A stretch of DNA of 64,000 nt from assembly GCA_028829895.1 (NCBI GenBank), contig CM054178.1:83013558-83077557 (forward strand), given 5' to 3'. Position 1 is the stretch's first letter; each line of letters opens with the position of its first letter. The position numbers were made by a program, and so were the translations under genes. The notes under the pieces were generated by a model. It searched no databases, was not told where the DNA came from, and was given only the letters and a program-made list of their open reading frames with translations. Below are positions 23,020 through 34,865 of this stretch, piece by piece. The DNA is from Sinotaia quadrata (taxonomy: Eukaryota; Mollusca; Gastropoda; Architaenioglossa; Viviparidae).

Positions 23020-23094
23020 GCAGATGCAGACCTGTGGTTACTAGCCCGCCGAGTTTTAAGCTTGCACCCCCAGAATCAACTGTCTCTTCTTTTG
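23020..23094 (+). other. Candidate 75-nt exon (speculative)
   Basis: Preceded by a strong acceptor (pyrimidine tract then TCTCCAG, AG at 23018-23019) and followed by a good donor, TTTTG then GTAAAT at 23095. The interval is 75 nt, a multiple of three. The frame starting at its first base is open through all 25 codons; one other frame is open as well. The encoded peptide is not recognised and no neighbouring exon can be paired with it. It could be an alternative exon, a non-coding exon or chance. Confidence 0.25.
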
Positions 23095-23102
23095 GTAAAT
23101 CC

Positions 23103-23138
23103 TGTACTACCTGTACTACCTGTACTACCTGTACTACC
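23103..23138. repeat. 9-bp minisatellite, 4 copies
   Basis: Four exact copies of TGTACTACC just downstream of the candidate exon. A frame reading through it is repetitive and not evidence of a gene. Confidence 0.93.
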
Positions 23139-24184
23139 TGGGGTCCAGTAAACGCGTTGTTGTAACCGCCGTCAGCTTCTTTTGTAGCGTTGCGATTTGA
23201 AGTTTTATTGAGTTCCGCAACTTGATAATTCAATTTTCTTTAAATACATAGTCATCCACTCTCTAATCCTTTCAAGACAAGGTCATGCACGACTCTTGGT
23301 TCGCAGCCAGAGAAGAAAGCAAGAGCGAACGGCGGTCATTGACTCCTTGGGAATTTTCCAGGAAGTGTCCGCCCACCTCGTACAAAGAAGTGGTCAAGTG
23401 GACGTGTTATGGGCTACAAAATTCCGCAATCGTTACCAGTTCTATCCTATAATTAGTCTGCCACCCACACCCTCTGTGTTTGTCTGTGAGTAATCGTCGT
23501 CTTGCTGACGGTCGACAGCTCACAACCTGTTGTCAGGAGACGCAATTTCAGACATCAAATATTGTGCTTCGACTTCCTTTCAACACCCTCCCTCCCTCCT
23601 CCCAGACCTTATTTCCCCTCCCTCCTTTGTGTCCATCCATATAAGTTTGTTTTTTTCCAGTATTTTATTTCTTTGAATATGTCGTTATGTGGTTGATGGG
23701 TCAATTATGTACCTTGTTATAAGTTTCACCCAAATACAATTCAAGTAATTTCATTCTTGTTCTCCAGTTATTTTTTCTTCTGTAGTCTGTGTGACTGGAT
23801 ACAAGTTTAGTTTTTTTTGTTTTTGTTTTTGTTGTTTGTTCTGTTCGTGTCTTGCTGTTTTTCTTCTGACACTCCTTATTTATCAAACTTGATCAACTCT
23901 TGTAATTTTTTTCTAAAAGGAGATGACTTTTGTGGTGCACATAAATTCAAGTAATACAAATTCTCTCTTCTCTCCCTCACTTTAATTATTTTTCTCACTG
24001 TCTCTCTTCCTCTCTACAAATTCCCTGTCACAGGTCATATGTGTCTGCAGTTTATTTATATCTCACTGAATGTCATTTACTCTGTCCCTTTATCTGTTTG
24101 ATCTTAACTGACTGACTACCTGTATGCTGCTTTCTCTCTCACACCTCTCCCTTCTTTATTTTTTCTGTTTCCACGTTTCTGTAG
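23139..24184. other. No supported gene; pyrimidine-rich right half
   Basis: Mixed sequence to about 23560, then CT- and T-rich sequence. GGGAATTTTCC near 23349 resembles an NF-kappaB site, but a single short match is weak evidence. Confidence 0.4.
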
Positions 24185-24343
24185 ATAATTGTGTGTATGC
24201 TCTTCTGTCGATATATGTCTTTGTGTGTATGTTCCTCTCTCAGTATAACTTCTCTAAATACATCTGTGGATATGTTCCTCTCAATATAACGTCTCTGTTT
24301 CCATTAATATAATGTCTCAGTATATATATATATATATATGTGT

Positions 24344-24432
<89 letters not shown>

Positions 24433-24560
24433 CGTGCATATGTTTCCCTCAGCATAATGTCACAGTATATCTGTACGTGTGTTTCTCTGATCCTGTCTGT
24501 ACGTAAGTTTCCCTCGGTATAATGTCTCTGTCTGATCCTGTCTGTTGACCTGTTCCTATC
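24185..24560. repeat. Degenerate repeat containing (AC)n
   Basis: Recurring GTATGTTCCTCTC and AGTATAATGTCTCTG blocks flank an (AT)n at about 24319-24338 and a long (AC)n at 24347-24428. The AC tract keeps open frames on both strands that are purely compositional. Confidence 0.75.
24347..24428. repeat. (AC)n microsatellite
   Basis: About 41 AC dinucleotides immediately after TATATATGTGTGTAC. Confidence 0.96.
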
Positions 24561-25149
24561 CCTCACTTCCCTCCTTAATTTCTCTTCCTCGACATCAGAG
24601 GAATTTTAATTTTAAAAAAATATTTCAACTCTCAGAAAGAACTAAATGTCTAAAGCTAAAACTAAACTAAACTAAAACAGACCATTATCGCAACAAATTG
24701 TATCAACCTGATAGCGCCTGCATTTTATTCAGCGCATCATGCAAAATAGGTGGAATCACATTTCGCTCACTGAGGTTGTACACTGAAGTCAACCCCCAAC
24801 AAAATATTGATAATTTCTGTAATAAGGTGTGTGGGGGGGTGCATTTAGAGCTGCATTTACACCTCCCCCCCAAAATAAATAAAAAACAATAGTGACAAAC
24901 AATTGCACTGATATGGAAATATACATTGCGAGCACTGGCGACTTAAAGGAGTGTGGTAGGAGCAAAGATTTTACCTAAAATAATAATTGTCTTATTGACT
25001 AATTGTATAGTACGCATGTGTATAGTGAGTTGAAGAGATAAAGCAAATTATATATATTTTTTTAATAAATAATGACTTTCTTGTTGACTAAGTGTATAAA
25101 TGCAGGTGTATAGCGAAAATCAAACTATGTGCTCCAAATAATGCCCGTG
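24561..25149. other. No supported gene
   Basis: AT-rich DNA with a short AAACTAAACTAAACT run at about 24662 and weak precursor copies of the next array near 24985 and 25085. Confidence 0.4.
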
Positions 25150-25488
25150 GTTTTATACACAAATATTGACTGCTGTATAGTGTTATATAAAATAATGACT
25201 TCTGTGCAGGGTTATATACAGATAAAGACTGCTGTATAGTGTTATATACAAATAATGACTGCTGCATAGTGTTATATACAAATAACACTATGCGCAAAGT
25301 TATACACAAATAATGACTGATGTGCAGGGTCATATACAAATAATGACTGGTGTGCAGGGTAATACACAAATAATGACTTCTGTGCAGGGATATATACAAA
25401 TAATGACTGCTGTGCAGGGTTATATACAAATAATGACTGCTGTACAGTATTATACACTGATAATGACTACTATCTAGTGTTATACAAT
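25150..25488. repeat. 30-bp minisatellite, about 11 copies
   Basis: Units contain ACAAATAATGACTGCTGTGC followed by AGGGTTATAT. The 30-bp period keeps long frames open on the minus strand (up to 184 codons including flanks); the repeated decapeptide has no recognisable domain, so I treat it as non-coding. Confidence 0.9.
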
Positions 25489-25741
25489 CTATGAACTCTT
25501 TTTTGTTAATTGACTGATTGGTTGTTAAATTTGAAAAATATACACATGGCCAAGTTTCCGCAGGGCGCACGGCAAGCTGATTCTCCGTGAGAGAGAGCAT
25601 ATAGAAAATTAGGGGAAGGGGGCACTTTAGACATTTTTGCAAGGGAGAGGGTGGCAGTAATTGAAATTACGCTACCGTTACAAATATTTGTGCCTGTTAC
25701 TAAGGCTATAACTATTTATTTTATATTACTACGACCACCAC
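25489..25741. other. No recognisable feature
   Basis: Unique AT-rich spacer between two arrays. Confidence 0.4.
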
Positions 25742-26095
25742 TGATTACTTTTGTTACTACGTCCATATCTCATTAAGTATGTTACTAAGGTCACATCTCT
25801 TTATTTATGTTACTAAGGTCACATCTCTTTATTTATGTTACTAAGGTCACATCTCTTTATTTATGTTACTAAGGTCACATCTCTTTATTTATGTTACTAA
25901 GGTCACATCTCTTTATTTATGTTACTAAGGTCACATCTATTTATTTATGTTACTAAGACCACATCTCTTTATTTATGTTACTAAGGTCACATCTCTTTAT
26001 TTATGTTCCTAAGTCATATTTCATTATTTAAGTTCCTAAGTTCATCTATTTAAGTACTAAGGTTATAATTCATCATTTTTGTCACTAAGATCACA
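25742..26095. repeat. 28-bp minisatellite, about 11 copies
   Basis: Core at 25782-26008 made of TTACTAAGGTCACATCTCTT then TATTTATG. Diverged copies lie on both sides (ACTACGTCCATATCTC on the left, TAAGTCATATTTCATTATTT on the right). Confidence 0.92.
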
Positions 26096-26730
26096 GATAT
26101 ACGTGTTTATCTTCTTGCTACAGAAGCTACCGCTTCACATACGAAAATATACACTGACTTGCTTTTAGCCTTGTACTGGATTTTGGCCACGCATATTTGT
26201 GTTTCCTGCTAAGGGAGCGGGTAAAGTTAATTTATATGCCCAACGCAGTAGGAAGCAGGGTTAAAAATAAACTCTTAAGCTCCATTTAGCATTTGAAATC
26301 GTCTGAATAAAAGCTAACCCCACTGGGAATTAGAAGGCAAAACGAGTCTTCAACAACAACAACAACCAAAAATGGTTCGCAATAAATAAAATAAATAAAT
26401 AACCTCTAGGTTTGCTGACCCTTGGTTCAGTCTAATAAACAACTTTGTCTGACCATCAGCTTCACAAAACAGCGTGAGAAGCTTTAAAAGAAATAATGGA
26501 AGAACTCTACACCGGCTGTTGACATAGCTCAACTGCACACATTGACAATGACTTTCAACGTCTCGGTCAGACATATTTGTTTCCCATTGAAGTCGAAGAG
26601 GGGACATGAGTATTAATTTCATTGGCACTACTTCTCAAAACTCTTTAAGTACTTACAGCTAAATTCAGTATTTGAGAAGAGGAGTGGGGGTGGTGGGGGA
26701 GAATCGATCAATAAAAAACTCATTGACTTA
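26096..26730. other. No supported gene
   Basis: A 92-codon minus-strand frame (26350-26628) shows no recognisable domain. Short CAA and AAATA repeats occur at about 26351-26400. Confidence 0.4.
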
Positions 26731-26734
26731 AGGC

Positions 26735-26810
26735 CAGTTTTCAACCCAGGCCCTTCAACATGCGAGTGTAAAGCCTTTGCACTTCTATGACACCGATTTC
26801 CCAGTGTGGT
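26735..26810 (-). mobile_element. tRNA-like SINE head (degraded)
   Basis: On the minus strand, TGTCATAGAAGTGC is followed by CACTCGCATGTTGAAGGGCC and CTGGGTTGAAAAC. This resembles a tRNA anticodon arm and B box (GGTTCGANNC with the C lost). No intact cloverleaf can be drawn, so I call it a pseudo-tRNA or SINE head rather than a tRNA gene. Confidence 0.35.
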
Positions 26811-27064
26811 ATTAATTCAATGCTTGTTGTCGAACAGTTAGAAATGTATGATGCAATTCTCAGAGGAATAGGTCCATTGCTTTCACCGTCAACCTTTTGT
26901 AGGTATTTGCGATTTTTTAACTTTGGCTCAGAGAAATGGAATATTTCATAATATTTTGCTTGAAAGAACTGTGGGACTGTTACACACAAATCGGAGATTA
27001 TTACGATTATTATTATTATTGATTATAAATTCCAGTCGTTCTGACCAAATCTAAGCACCCAGTT
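26811..27064. other. No recognisable feature
   Basis: Unique AT-rich sequence; a short (ATT)n near 27005. Confidence 0.4.
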
Positions 27065-27230
27065 CAGTGCAAATGTGCAAGAGATATAACGCAGTAGCAG
27101 GTGCAGTGTATGTCCCTCAGCAGTGCAAATGTGCAAGAGATCTATCGCAGTAGCAGGGCAGTGTATGTCCCTCAGCAGTGCAAATGTGCAAGAGATCTAT
27201 CGCAGTAGCAGGGCAGTGTATGTCCCTCAG
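27065..27230. repeat. 55-bp minisatellite, 3 copies
   Basis: Three units beginning CAGTGCAAATGTGCAAGAGA and ending GTATGTCCCTCAG. The first is 56 bp and differs at ATATAACG versus TCTATCG; the other two look identical. Confidence 0.93.
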
Positions 27231-27400
27231 CAGTGGATAAATACCAACTTGCTCGGGCATAACTATTTACAAGCGCTGTCCGTTTGATGGATAGTGATCC
27301 TTCTGTTTCAAAGCCATGCTATACTGTTTCTATGTATTTACACAACCTTCTCTCGTGCTGCTTCATATTAATTAATTATCACGTGAAGATACTGAATTTG

Positions 27401-27456
<56 letters not shown>
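27401..27456. repeat. (TG)n microsatellite
   Basis: About 27 TG dinucleotides, followed by GAGTGTGTGCGCGAGAGA. Confidence 0.95.
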
Positions 27457-27457
<1 letters not shown>

Positions 27458-27969
27458 TGTGTGCGCGAGAGATAGAGAGAAGAGAGTGATTAATGTTTCT
27501 CTTGTAACTATTGAGAAACATGCAATTTTCAGCAATTGTTAACGTGTACTTGCATTGTAGTATAAATATACATCAGGAAGTTCAGACAGATTCTCTTCGC
27601 TTGCTCTCTGACTTCAATATCTGAGATTGAAGTACAGTCCCTTTGTAGCGTTTCCATGTAAAACACTGACACGTCACGTTTTCTCGGCTAGCCAAGGCGT
27701 TGTTAAGTTGGACAGGCGTCAAATTGGAACGAGTATCCAGCAAGACAGGTCAAGAGGTTCGAGACACAGTCACTTTGGCAGACACGGGTGCACGGGTGAA
27801 TCACCGTTTTTGTGATGAATCAGACCACTGACCCGTCACCTTCTTTACACTGACCATCTGTTCCAAACTGAAATTGGTCACAGTTTGCTTTGTATTTTTT
27901 CTCTTTGTATCTTATCCGTAGGTCACCAAGGTTTTTATCCGTAGTCTGGTAGTTCACTGACCGCTATGA
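27457..27969. other. No supported gene
   Basis: Unique sequence; a 62-codon plus-strand frame at 27627-27815 has no recognisable domain. Confidence 0.4.
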
Positions 27970-28054
27970 GTTGGTCAGAGAGAGGATTTTGTTGGTCAGA
28001 GAGAGAGTTTTTTTTGTTGGTCAGAGATAGAGTTTGTGTTGGTCAGAGAGAGAG
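27970..28054. repeat. About 25-bp minisatellite, 4 copies
   Basis: Repeated TTGGTCAGAGAGAGAG followed by a variable T run. Confidence 0.85.
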
Positions 28055-28245
28055 GTTTTTCTATCTACACTACAGTTCAAAGTAGGGGCTACGTATGAAT
28101 ATTGTAAACTTACGATTATTTCTTATTCAGAAATGTTTCCTTAAACACGGATGCCCACAAGTCCACACCCACCATTATGTATCCACTGTATCTGTGTTCT
28201 GTCCATCACACGTCAGTTTTCTTTTCTCTCTCCATCACTTCCTAC

Positions 28246-30750
28246 TCTAGTCTGCTGGCTAACTACCTTGCGCCTGAGTAAATACTCCTGTCTGCTGGCT
28301 AACTACATTGCGCCTGAGTAAATACTCTAGTCTGCTGGCTAACTACATTGCGCCTGAGTAAATACTCTAGTCTGCCGGCTAACTACCTTGCGCCTGAGTA
28401 AATACTCTAGTCTGCCGGCTAACTACATTGCGCCTGAGTAAATACTCTAGTCTGCTGGCTAACTACATTGCGCCTGAGTAAATACTCTAGTCTGCCGGCT
28501 AACTACCTTGCGCCTGAGTAAATACTCTAGTCTGCTGGCTAACTACATTGCGCCTGAGTAAATACTCTAGTCTGCTGGCTAACTACATTGCGCCTGAGTA
28601 AATACTCTAGTCTGCCGGCTAACTACATTGCGCCTGAGTAAATAAATACTCTAGTCTGCCGGCTAACTACATTGCGCCTGAGTAAATACTCTAGTCTGCC
28701 GGCTAACTACATTGCGCCTGAGTAAATAAATACTCTAGTCTGCCGGCTAACTACATTGCGCCTGAGTAAATACTCTAGTCTGCCGGCTAACTACATTGCG
28801 CCTGAGTAAATACTCTAGTCTGCCGGCTAACTACCTTGCGCCTGAGTAAATACTCTAGTCTGCCGGCTAACTACCTTGCGCCTGAGTAAATACTCTAGTC
28901 TGCCGGCTAACTACATTGCGCCTGAGTAAATACTCTAGTCTGCTGGCTAACTACCTTGCGCCTGAGTAAATACTCCTGTCTGCTGGCTAACTACATTGCG
29001 CCTGAGTAAATACTCTAGTCTGCTGGCTAACTACATTGCGCCTGAGTAAATACTCTAGTCTGCTGGCTAACTACATTGCGCCTGAGTAAATACTCTAGTC
29101 TGCTGGCTAACTATATTGCGCCTGAGTAAATACTCCTGTCTGCTGGCTAACTACATTGCGCCTGAGTAAATACTCTAGTCTGCTGGCTAACTATATTGCG
29201 CCTGAGTAAATACTCTAGTCTGCTGGCTAACTACATTGCGCCTGAGTAAATACTCTAGTCTGCTGGCTAACTACATTGCGCCTGAGTAAATACTCCTGTC
29301 TGCTGGCTAACTACATTGCGCCTGAGTAAATACTCCTGTCTGCTGGCTAACTACATTGCGCCTGAGTAAATACTCTAGTTTGCTGGCTAACTACCTTGCG
29401 CCTGAGTAAATACTCTAGTCTGCCCGCTAACTACCTTGCGCCTGAGTAAATACTCCTGTCTGCTGGCTAACTACATTGCGCCTGAGTAAATACTCTAGTC
29501 TGCTGGCTAACTACATTGCGCCTGAGTAAATACTCTAGTCTGCTGGCTAACTACATTGCGCCTGAGTAAATACTCTAGTCTGCTGGCTAACTACATTGCG
29601 CCTGAGTAAATACTCCTGTCTGCTGGCTAACTACATTGCGCCTGAGTAAATACTCTAGTCTGCTGGCTAACTACATTGCGCCTGAGTAAATACTCTAGTC
29701 TGCTGGCTAACTACATTGCGCCTGAGTAAATACTCCTGTCTGCCGGCTAACTACATTGCGCCTGAGTAAATACTCCTGTCTGCTGGCTAACTACATTGCG
29801 CCTGAGTAAATACTCCTGTCTGCTGGCTAACTACATTGCGCCTGAGTAAATACTCTAGTTTGCTGGCTAACTACCTTGCGCCTGAGTAAATACTCTAGTC
29901 TGCTGGCTAACTACATTGCGCCTGAGTAAATACTCTAGTCTGCTGGCTAACTACATTGCGCCTGAGTAAATACTCTAGTCTGCTGGCTAACTACATTGCG
30001 CCTGAGTAAATACTCCTGTCTGCTGGCTAACTACATTGCGCCTGAGTAAATACTCTAGTCTGCTGGCTAACTACATTGCGCCTGAGTAAATACTCTAGTC
30101 TGCTGGCTAACTACATTGCGCCTGAGTAAATACTCCTGTCTGCCGGCTAACTACATTGCGCCTGAGTAAATACTCCTGTCTGCTGGCTAACTACATTGCG
30201 CCTGAGTAAATACTCCTGTCTGCTGGCTAACTACATTGCGCCTGAGTAAATACTCTAGTTTGCTGGCTAACTACCTTGCGCCTGAGTAAATACTCTAGTC
30301 TGCTGGCTAACTATATTGCGCCTGAGTAAATACTCTAGTCTGCTGGCTAAGTACATTGCGCCCGAGTAAATACTCCTGTCTGCTGGCTAAGTACATTGCG
30401 CCTGAGTAAATACTCTAGTCTGCTGGCTAAGTACATTGCGCCTGAGTAAATACTCTAGTGTGCCCGCTAACTACCTTGCGCCTGAGTAAATACTCCTGTC
30501 TGCTGGCTAAGTACATTGCGCCTGAGTAAATACTCTAGTCTGCTGGCTAAGTACATTGCGCCTGAGTAAATACTCTAGTCTGCTGGCTAAGTACATTGCG
30601 CCTGAGTAAATACTCTAGTCTGCTGGCTAAGTACATTGCGCCTGAGTAAATACTCTAGTCTGCTGGCTAACTACATTGCGCCTGAGTAAATACTCTAGTC
30701 TGCTGGCTAACTACTTTGCGCCTGAGTAAATACTCTAGTCTGCCGGCTAA
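28246..30750. repeat. 40-bp satellite array, 62 full copies plus a partial
   Basis: Consensus unit is TCTAGTCTGCTGGCTAACTA then CATTGCGCCTGAGTAAATAC. Two units (starting about 28606 and 28690) carry a 4-bp expansion in the AAATA part. Variable positions are TCTAG/TCCTG, GCTGG/GCCGG, CTACA/CTACC/CTATA and, near the right end, CTAAC/CTAAG. From 29494 to 30293 the variants follow a ten-unit order that repeats exactly once (29494-29893, then 29894-30293), a 400-bp higher-order repeat. No open frame or RNA gene is apparent. Confidence 0.98.
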
Positions 30751-30804
30751 CCGTAGCCAAGAAATTTACCAGATGGAATAGGAAAGAGAAATTACGTACA
30801 AGTA

Positions 30805-30830
30805 AGAGAGAGAGCGAGAGAGAGAGAGAG
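30805..30830. repeat. (AG)n microsatellite
   Basis: AG-rich tract with one GCGA interruption. Confidence 0.85.
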
Positions 30831-31608
30831 TTAAAAGTGAGCAAAAGGGAGATGGAGGTGGTAGTGGGATTATTTCGAGAGAGGAAGGGGGGAATGGAGA
30901 TAAAAGAGCATTGACACTGTACACCAATAATAATTATTTATGATCGAGAATATTTGCATATCTGATCAACGAAGCATTGATGTTATACATGTGTGATCAA
31001 AAGTAAGATACATCGTTATATGAATTGGGCCGCTAAATTTATTTAATATTTTATACTCTTCTACTTTACAGCAGTGAATGTATAAAGCTTGGTGAGCTGC
31101 TGAATTTCAATTATTACAAGAACATTAGAAGAATTTTTGTCATCTTTTAATTAAACATGTTAAAGTAAATTAATGATTTCCTGATGTTTTTACATGACGT
31201 TATGTTATTCTTTCGCGATTGAGTGAATTTTCCTGTGCGTTTGTGTGTTGATGTGTGTGTGTTTGTTTATTTGTGCTTGCTTGTGTTTTTCTGTGTGCTT
31301 GTTTGTCTCTTTGTGTGTGTTTCTGTATTTGTGTGTTTGAGAAGAGAGAAAGAGTTAATCTTTCTTTTCATATTCTCTGTTTGCATGATGCTAATCCGCT
31401 GTTTAATGTCAAAGTGTGACTTGCTGTGCCCATTTCGCAATGTTTTGATTTGCATCATTCACTGTTTTAGAGTGTTCCATTTTGGAAACTCGACAAAATT
31501 TTATGTTGCATATTTTAGTGCATTTGTCGACTGTGTTCTTATTCCAATTTCTGGCCGTTCTTTCGTTGTTCCAATTTGAATGCCTTTACCAAACATTTCT
31601 GGAACTGA
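30831..31608. other. No supported gene; GT-rich stretch
   Basis: TGTGTTTGT-biased sequence at 31235-31340 gives a 118-codon plus-strand frame (31223-31579) of low complexity with no recognised domain. Confidence 0.4.
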
Positions 31609-31762
31609 TGTCATTTACCAACTGCTTCGTTACACAATGCTTTTAGCAATAATGACCCGTGTACTGATGTTATGTATCAACTGCTTCGTTACACAATGCT
31701 TTTAGCAATAATGACCCGTGTACTGATGTTATGCATCAACTGCTTCGTTACACAATGCTTTT
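31609..31762. repeat. 59-bp minisatellite, 2.6 copies
   Basis: CAACTGCTTCGTTACACAAT recurs at 59-bp spacing (about 31619, 31678 and 31737), followed by AGCAATAATGACCCGTGTAC. Confidence 0.92.
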
Positions 31763-32034
31763 TTCTTTATCGATTCTTGTATGGGGATAATTTTATCTAC
31801 TGGTCTGTAACGCAAAGTTTTAATCTTAGTGTTCTTTTGTAATGGAGACAGTCTTTTTGTAAGCATTTGCCTACTCTGTTTATTAATCAGCACTTCTGTA
31901 GTATGTATGTTACCTTCTTAGTGCTATTTTGAGTTGTTAATGTGCCGTGGCCTAGAAACACACGGCGTACTCTAGACTGAAACATTGATGATAGTCAACC
32001 ACAAAAATGCCATCGTTATTTGGGTTTTATTGGT

Positions 32035-32035
<1 letters not shown>
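31763..32035. other. No recognisable feature
   Basis: Unique T-rich sequence leading to a poly-T run. Confidence 0.4.

Positions 32036-32069
<34 letters not shown>
32036..32069. repeat. T34 homopolymer
   Basis: Uninterrupted run of 34 T. It could be the A-tail of a minus-strand retroposon, but the adjacent sequence to the right (AGAGATGCGGCAATAATAG) is not recognised. GAGCTATCTCCCC follows at about 32098. Confidence 0.9.
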
Positions 32070-32072
<3 letters not shown>

Positions 32073-32526
32073 GATGCGGCAATAATAGTTGAGATCAGAG
32101 CTATCTCCCCTGTTTTATGATGGTTGTTCAATTGTTTAGGTGTTTAGTACTCAACGCGTGTAGCTATCAGACACACCGATCTCTCGTGTGATTAAAGACA
32201 ATACTTTCTTTCATGTTCCCTTGGACGTGTTTTGGTTAACAAAATGGCGACCCAAGTACGTAATTCGTTAGCCTCAACTCTCCCTTCCCCGCCTACAAAT
32301 TGTGTCAACATAAAAAATTATTAATACTTAACACATTAATTTTTATCGGTAGTGCTTCTCTTGTCTGAAGACAACCGGTCGCCAATTTATTTCCCATTTG
32401 AATCGTAATCTGATTATCAGTGTGTCTGTTTGGTATTGGGATTGACTGACAAAGTGATGTTGTTTCGTGGAAAAAACCTTTATCAAAATAGCTCCGCCAT
32501 TTACGTTTGGACGAATATATACTCAC
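32070..32526. other. No recognisable feature
   Basis: Unique AT-rich sequence; no gene. Confidence 0.4.

Positions 32527-32610
<84 letters not shown>
32527..32610. repeat. (ATAG)n microsatellite
   Basis: About 21 perfect GATA/ATAG tetranucleotide repeats. Confidence 0.97.
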
Positions 32611-33235
32611 GAAACGGTCTTTGACTGCAAGCTGGACAATCTAAATATAATAGTTTGACGTGATCTAGTTTGCGGCTTTAACGCATTTAGACTAATTCTA
32701 TTCACTTGGAGATTAATATGTTTCGAATCCTCATTATAAACCGTGCTTTATAATACTTCTTTTATTGGCGATTCCAACTTAAACGGAGTAAAAACACGAA
32801 CACAACGGTTACGACCAGAAGAACAAAATATACAAACATGATTTCTATAATTGTCAGAGAATTGAAAGTTAAACGAAATTGGAATTGTACATTGAGGAAA
32901 CGTAAAGTGAAAGGTCTAAATTTAGATGGGAGTTTACAACTTAACTTTTAAATGTAGGACTTAAAAGTAAATGTAGGAGTAAACGTAAATGGAGTTCGAG
33001 ATTGGACTTGAAGATGCATGTGCGAGTCGAAATGAAAGTGCATCACATTCAAAATAAGCGAGGGTCTACGTTTAAATGAACCTTCGCTTGTAATTTCAAG
33101 AACTGCTTGCAAAAGGGTTCAATGCAGAGCAACTGTGCTCCTACATGCAATAAATACTTTGAGCCTAATTGTAGTTGTAGAAAGTGAAAAATGAGGGTAA
33201 CTCATCACCGAATGCTGGGATCAAGCACAAATGAA
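32611..33235. other. No supported gene
   Basis: AT-rich unique sequence with weak internal AAATGTAGGA-type repetition near 32950. Confidence 0.4.
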
Positions 33236-33612
33236 ACTAAATAGACCCTATCCACTTAATGCTAAAGAGACCCTAGCCATTTGATAAACGAAACCTAACC
33301 ATTTGATACCAAACGGACCCTAGCCATTTGATACTAAACAGACCTAAACCATTTGATACTAAACAGACCCTAACCATTTGATACTAAACAGACACTAACC
33401 ATTTGATAAACAAACTCTATCCATTTGATAAACAGATCCTATATTTTGATAAACAAACCGTAACCATTTGATACTACCAGAGCCTAACCATTTGATAGTA
33501 AACAGACCCTAACCATTTTATGCTTTAAAGACCCTATGAAATTGATACAAATAAGATCCTAACCACTTGATGCTAAAATAGCCCTAACCATTTGACACTA
33601 AACAGACCCTAC
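33236..33612. repeat. About 25-bp degenerate minisatellite, about 15 copies
   Basis: Repeated CTAACCATTTGATACTAAAC followed by AGACC, with deletions and substitutions. The CCCTAACC motif superficially resembles telomere repeat but is part of the longer unit. Confidence 0.9.
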
Positions 33613-34020
33613 CCCAGGCTTTGCTTAATATCCAACACAACACTGAACAGATATCCGTTCATCAACAGATATTCGTATTTAAAAGTGTATGATGTTGTCG
33701 TGAACAACTTTAAAGGAAGTCAGTGAAGATGAAATCGGTCCACGCCATCGGTACTATACGGTCTATAACGTCTTGCTATCAGTATTTCCATCTCATTATC
33801 GCCGGCGTCTGTTTCATTTTTTTTGTTAACTGTCCATCCATCTGAGGAGAGGAAAAAAGAACCCTTTGATGAGAGCAGAGCTGTCAAGTAGGTTGCATAT
33901 AATATAGATTACCTTGTTTTTCAGAATTCTTTTCACGACATTATCAACTGACATCACCGCGTTCATGTCGCCCCCATCCATCAAAAACAAAACAACAGCA
34001 ACGAAATGTAATCAACTAAG
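33613..34020. other. No supported gene
   Basis: Unique sequence; nothing recognised. Confidence 0.4.
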
Positions 34021-34110
34021 AGATATTACTCTTGGAGGCGCCAGGTAAAGTGGCCGAGACCTGGCCAGCGCGGTATGAAAGAGATAACATTCTCTCGCAG
34101 AGTCCGGCAG
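34021..34110 (+). mobile_element. Possible tRNA-like SINE head
   Basis: AAGTGGCCGAGACCTGGCCA followed by GCGCGGTATG resembles the A-box region of a tRNA-Ser or tRNA-Leu head. No convincing B box is seen, so this is only a hint. Confidence 0.2.
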
Positions 34111-34189
34111 CAACGCGTCACAAATATTTTCTAATGAGCGCATTCTATTGTAGTTTTAATTGCAAGCCACAGTGAGATTAATGCACCCA

Positions 34190-34257
34190 TATGTACATAC
34201 ACCAACACACGCAAGCACAAATATACATATCTACATAAACACACATACACATACACG

Positions 34258-34292
<35 letters not shown>

Positions 34293-34735
34293 CAACACGC
34301 ACACTACAGCAGGTACACATACATACACCAGCTCTCAAGCACATTACACACACGCACATATATACACTAATTCACGCAGAATATGCGCACACACATAAAT
34401 ACATTCACAAGTACACTCACGCAAGCACGCATATGCATATATACACAAATATACTCACAAGTACACTCACAAGCACACATATACATATACACACACTACA
34501 TGCACACACATATATACACAAGAACGCACATGAGCACTTACACATATGTATACAAACACATACATAAACTCAAAAGTGCATGCATATATACACCGATACT
34601 ACACGCACACTATATGTACACAAACACATACATAAACTCGAATGTGCATGCATATATACACAAATACTACACGCACACTATATGCGCGAGCACACGCAGA
34701 CACCGTACACGCAAATGAATACACAGGAATATAAT
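34190..34735. repeat. AC-rich degenerate repeat region
   Basis: Interrupted (AC)n/(ATAC)n sequence, purest at 34261-34290. It includes a duplicated module of about 70 bp with TGCATGCATATATACAC and ACTACACGCACACTATATG (copies near 34577-34620 and 34647-34685). Open frames of 111-135 codons here are compositional. Confidence 0.85.
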
Positions 34736-34865
34736 ACATACACTTATTGAACGGGGTGGGGGCGGAGAGCAAAAGGGTACAGGAAAGAAGGAGAGGGGAA
34801 GTAATTTGTTGATGAATTGCTCAGAAAAGTAAAAAAAATATCTGACATAACTCATGCATCCGTGC

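Noticed and set aside
23349..23359. GGGAATTTTCC as an NF-kappaB site
   Set aside because: A single short match with no promoter nearby; left as a note only.
25088..25642. 184-codon minus-strand open frame, the longest in the window
   Set aside because: Most of it translates a 30-bp tandem repeat. The non-repeat ends show no recognisable domain.
33236..33612. Repeated CCCTAACC suggesting interstitial telomere
   Set aside because: The motif is part of a 25-bp unit (with ATTTGATACTAAAC) and not a hexamer repeat.
34160..34718. Frames of 111-135 codons rich in His and Thr
   Set aside because: Translation of an AC-rich microsatellite region; low complexity only.
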